Assembly (NCBI GenBank): GCA_014529385.2
Contig: CM043964.1
Location: 1,154,997-1,218,996, forward strand
Source of the DNA: Adiantum capillus-veneris
Lineage: Eukaryota > Streptophyta > Polypodiopsida > Polypodiales > Pteridaceae
DNA length: 64,000 nt
Direction of reading: 5' to 3'
A model generated the notes under the pieces. The model was not told the DNA's origin and made no database searches. It worked only from the letters and a program-made list of their open reading frames with translations. Made by a program: the position numbers and the translations under genes. Shown piece after piece: positions 63,244 through 64,000 of the stretch (position 1 is its first letter; the number at the start of each line of letters is the position of its first letter).

Positions 63244-64000
63244 GTACTTGTTCGTAACAGTGATCGCATTTAATCCACAATAGTCTACACACATGTGCAT
63301 ACTACCATTCTTTTTCTTCACTAATAGGATAGGAGAAGCCCATGGTGAAGAACTCGGTTGGATAAACGCTCTGCTAAGATAGTCAGCAAGCTAACGTTCC
63401 ACTCAGCAACTTCAAAATAACTCATTCTGTAGGGTGGTTTATTGATTGATTTACTGCATGCAACCACGTCGATGCCATGTTGCACAGATCGTGTTGGCGG
63501 TAATCCTGATGGCAAATCACTGGGAAAAACATCATGAAATTCCTTCAATAAATTTTATAATTCACTAGCAACCTTTGATTGTTGAGAAGTAGCCATTGCT
63601 AGAAGAGATGGGAGAGAAGCATGCGGCATTGAGGAACATTCGACAGATTCAACATTGGAAAGAAAATGACACAATGAGTAACACAAGAAAACTTTATCTA
63701 TTTCGTTTTATCAGAAACGAGCTTCATAAGCTGTGCTGTACATATCAATGGTGAAGAAGGCACATCCTTCTCTCATAACAACAACACATGTGCGCCATGG
63801 GATTCAAACATCAGGCTGTTGTGCTCGTAGCTACACTTCAGTGATGGTCCTAGGCTATGCAACCATTTCCTACCAAGTACCACATCTGCCCTCTCCATAT
63901 TCATAACGTGGAAATCCAAGGATGTGGAGTACCCTTGTATTTCCAAGGGTACAGCTCTGACTTTAGTATCCCATATTTTTGCATCATAACCATTCATCAT
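63244..64000 (-). pseudogene. Chromovirus Pol, 5' part: protease end and RT start
   Basis: From 64000 downwards: protease C-terminus VMNMERADVVLGRKWLHSLG, then HDVFPSDLPSGLPPTRSVQH and SINKPPYRMSYFE, a damaged stretch, then KKKNGSMHMCVDYCGLNAIT at about 63270-63321 (family Arg is Cys in VDYRGL). It continues at 56127 across the nested element as [10 protein letters not shown]. Confidence 0.87.

Larger units (their letters stand above)
53578..64000 (-). mobile_element. Ty3/gypsy chromovirus, degenerate, split by a nested LTR element and cut by window end
   Basis: On the minus strand from 64000: protease end, reverse transcriptase (interrupted at 56127/63244), RNase H, integrase, chromodomain, polypurine tract, short 3' LTR (53578-53746). 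The 5' part lies outside the window. The 169-bp LTR and the CGAGGACGAAAAC motif before the tract resemble those of the nested element. Many stops and frameshifts indicate an old copy. Confidence 0.87.

Overview
The window reads as nuclear DNA of a fern-type land plant. It is a stack of nested transposable elements surrounding a large insert of chloroplast DNA. The insert carries chlL, chlN, rpl21, trnP-GGG and a full ndh set. It places ycf2 beside trnN at the inverted-repeat/single-copy border and shows internal stop codons of the kind removed by U-to-C RNA editing. Seed plants lack this combination, and the ycf2-trnN adjacency points to a leptosporangiate fern. The surrounding short- and long-LTR elements, with target-site duplications inside the plastid DNA, argue for a nuclear plastid insertion (NUPT) rather than a chloroplast contig.

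Layout. 1-4990: a degenerate LINE reverse-transcriptase copy split by a nearly intact hAT transposon (85-3457, 8-bp target duplication ATGGAAAC). 5445-6871: a 1.4-kb TRIM-like LTR element. 7543-12800: a Ty1/copia element on the minus strand with nearly identical 322-bp LTRs, broken by two stops and one frameshift. 12853-23822: an 11-kb Ty3/gypsy element without a chromodomain, carrying about 3.5 kb of extra sense-strand coding sequence after the integrase. 23905-24214 and 53209-53455: the two halves of a PPR pseudogene.

24215-53208: the plastid insert. It holds a complete small single-copy region (chlL, chlN, ycf1, rps15, ndhH, ndhA, ndhI, ndhG, ndhE, psaC, ndhD, ccsA, trnL-UAG, trnP-GGG, rpl32, rpl21, ndhF) between two arms of the inverted repeat (ycf2 end and trnN-GUU). 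About 23.8 kb is plastid. The remaining 5.15 kb is a very young LTR retroelement (46867-52014, TSD CTATC) inserted in the right arm.

53578-64000 (continuing past the window): a degenerate minus-strand Ty3/gypsy chromovirus. A 7.1-kb non-coding LTR element of the same LTR family (56128-63238, TSD AATGG) has inserted into its reverse transcriptase gene.

How it fits together. In the plastid the ndh genes build the NDH complex, chlL/chlN form part of dark protochlorophyllide reductase, psaC is a photosystem I subunit, ycf1 is Tic214, and ccsA serves cytochrome c assembly. Here they are passengers. Unedited stops, ACG starts and the ndhA intron show transfer as DNA. Four single-base deletions, a 3'-truncated ccsA and divergence between the arms suggest decay, although homopolymer base-calling errors could mimic some of the deletions. 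Relative order inferred from nesting and LTR identity: PPR gene, plastid insertion, later the 46867 element; LINE before hAT; chromovirus before its non-coding relative.
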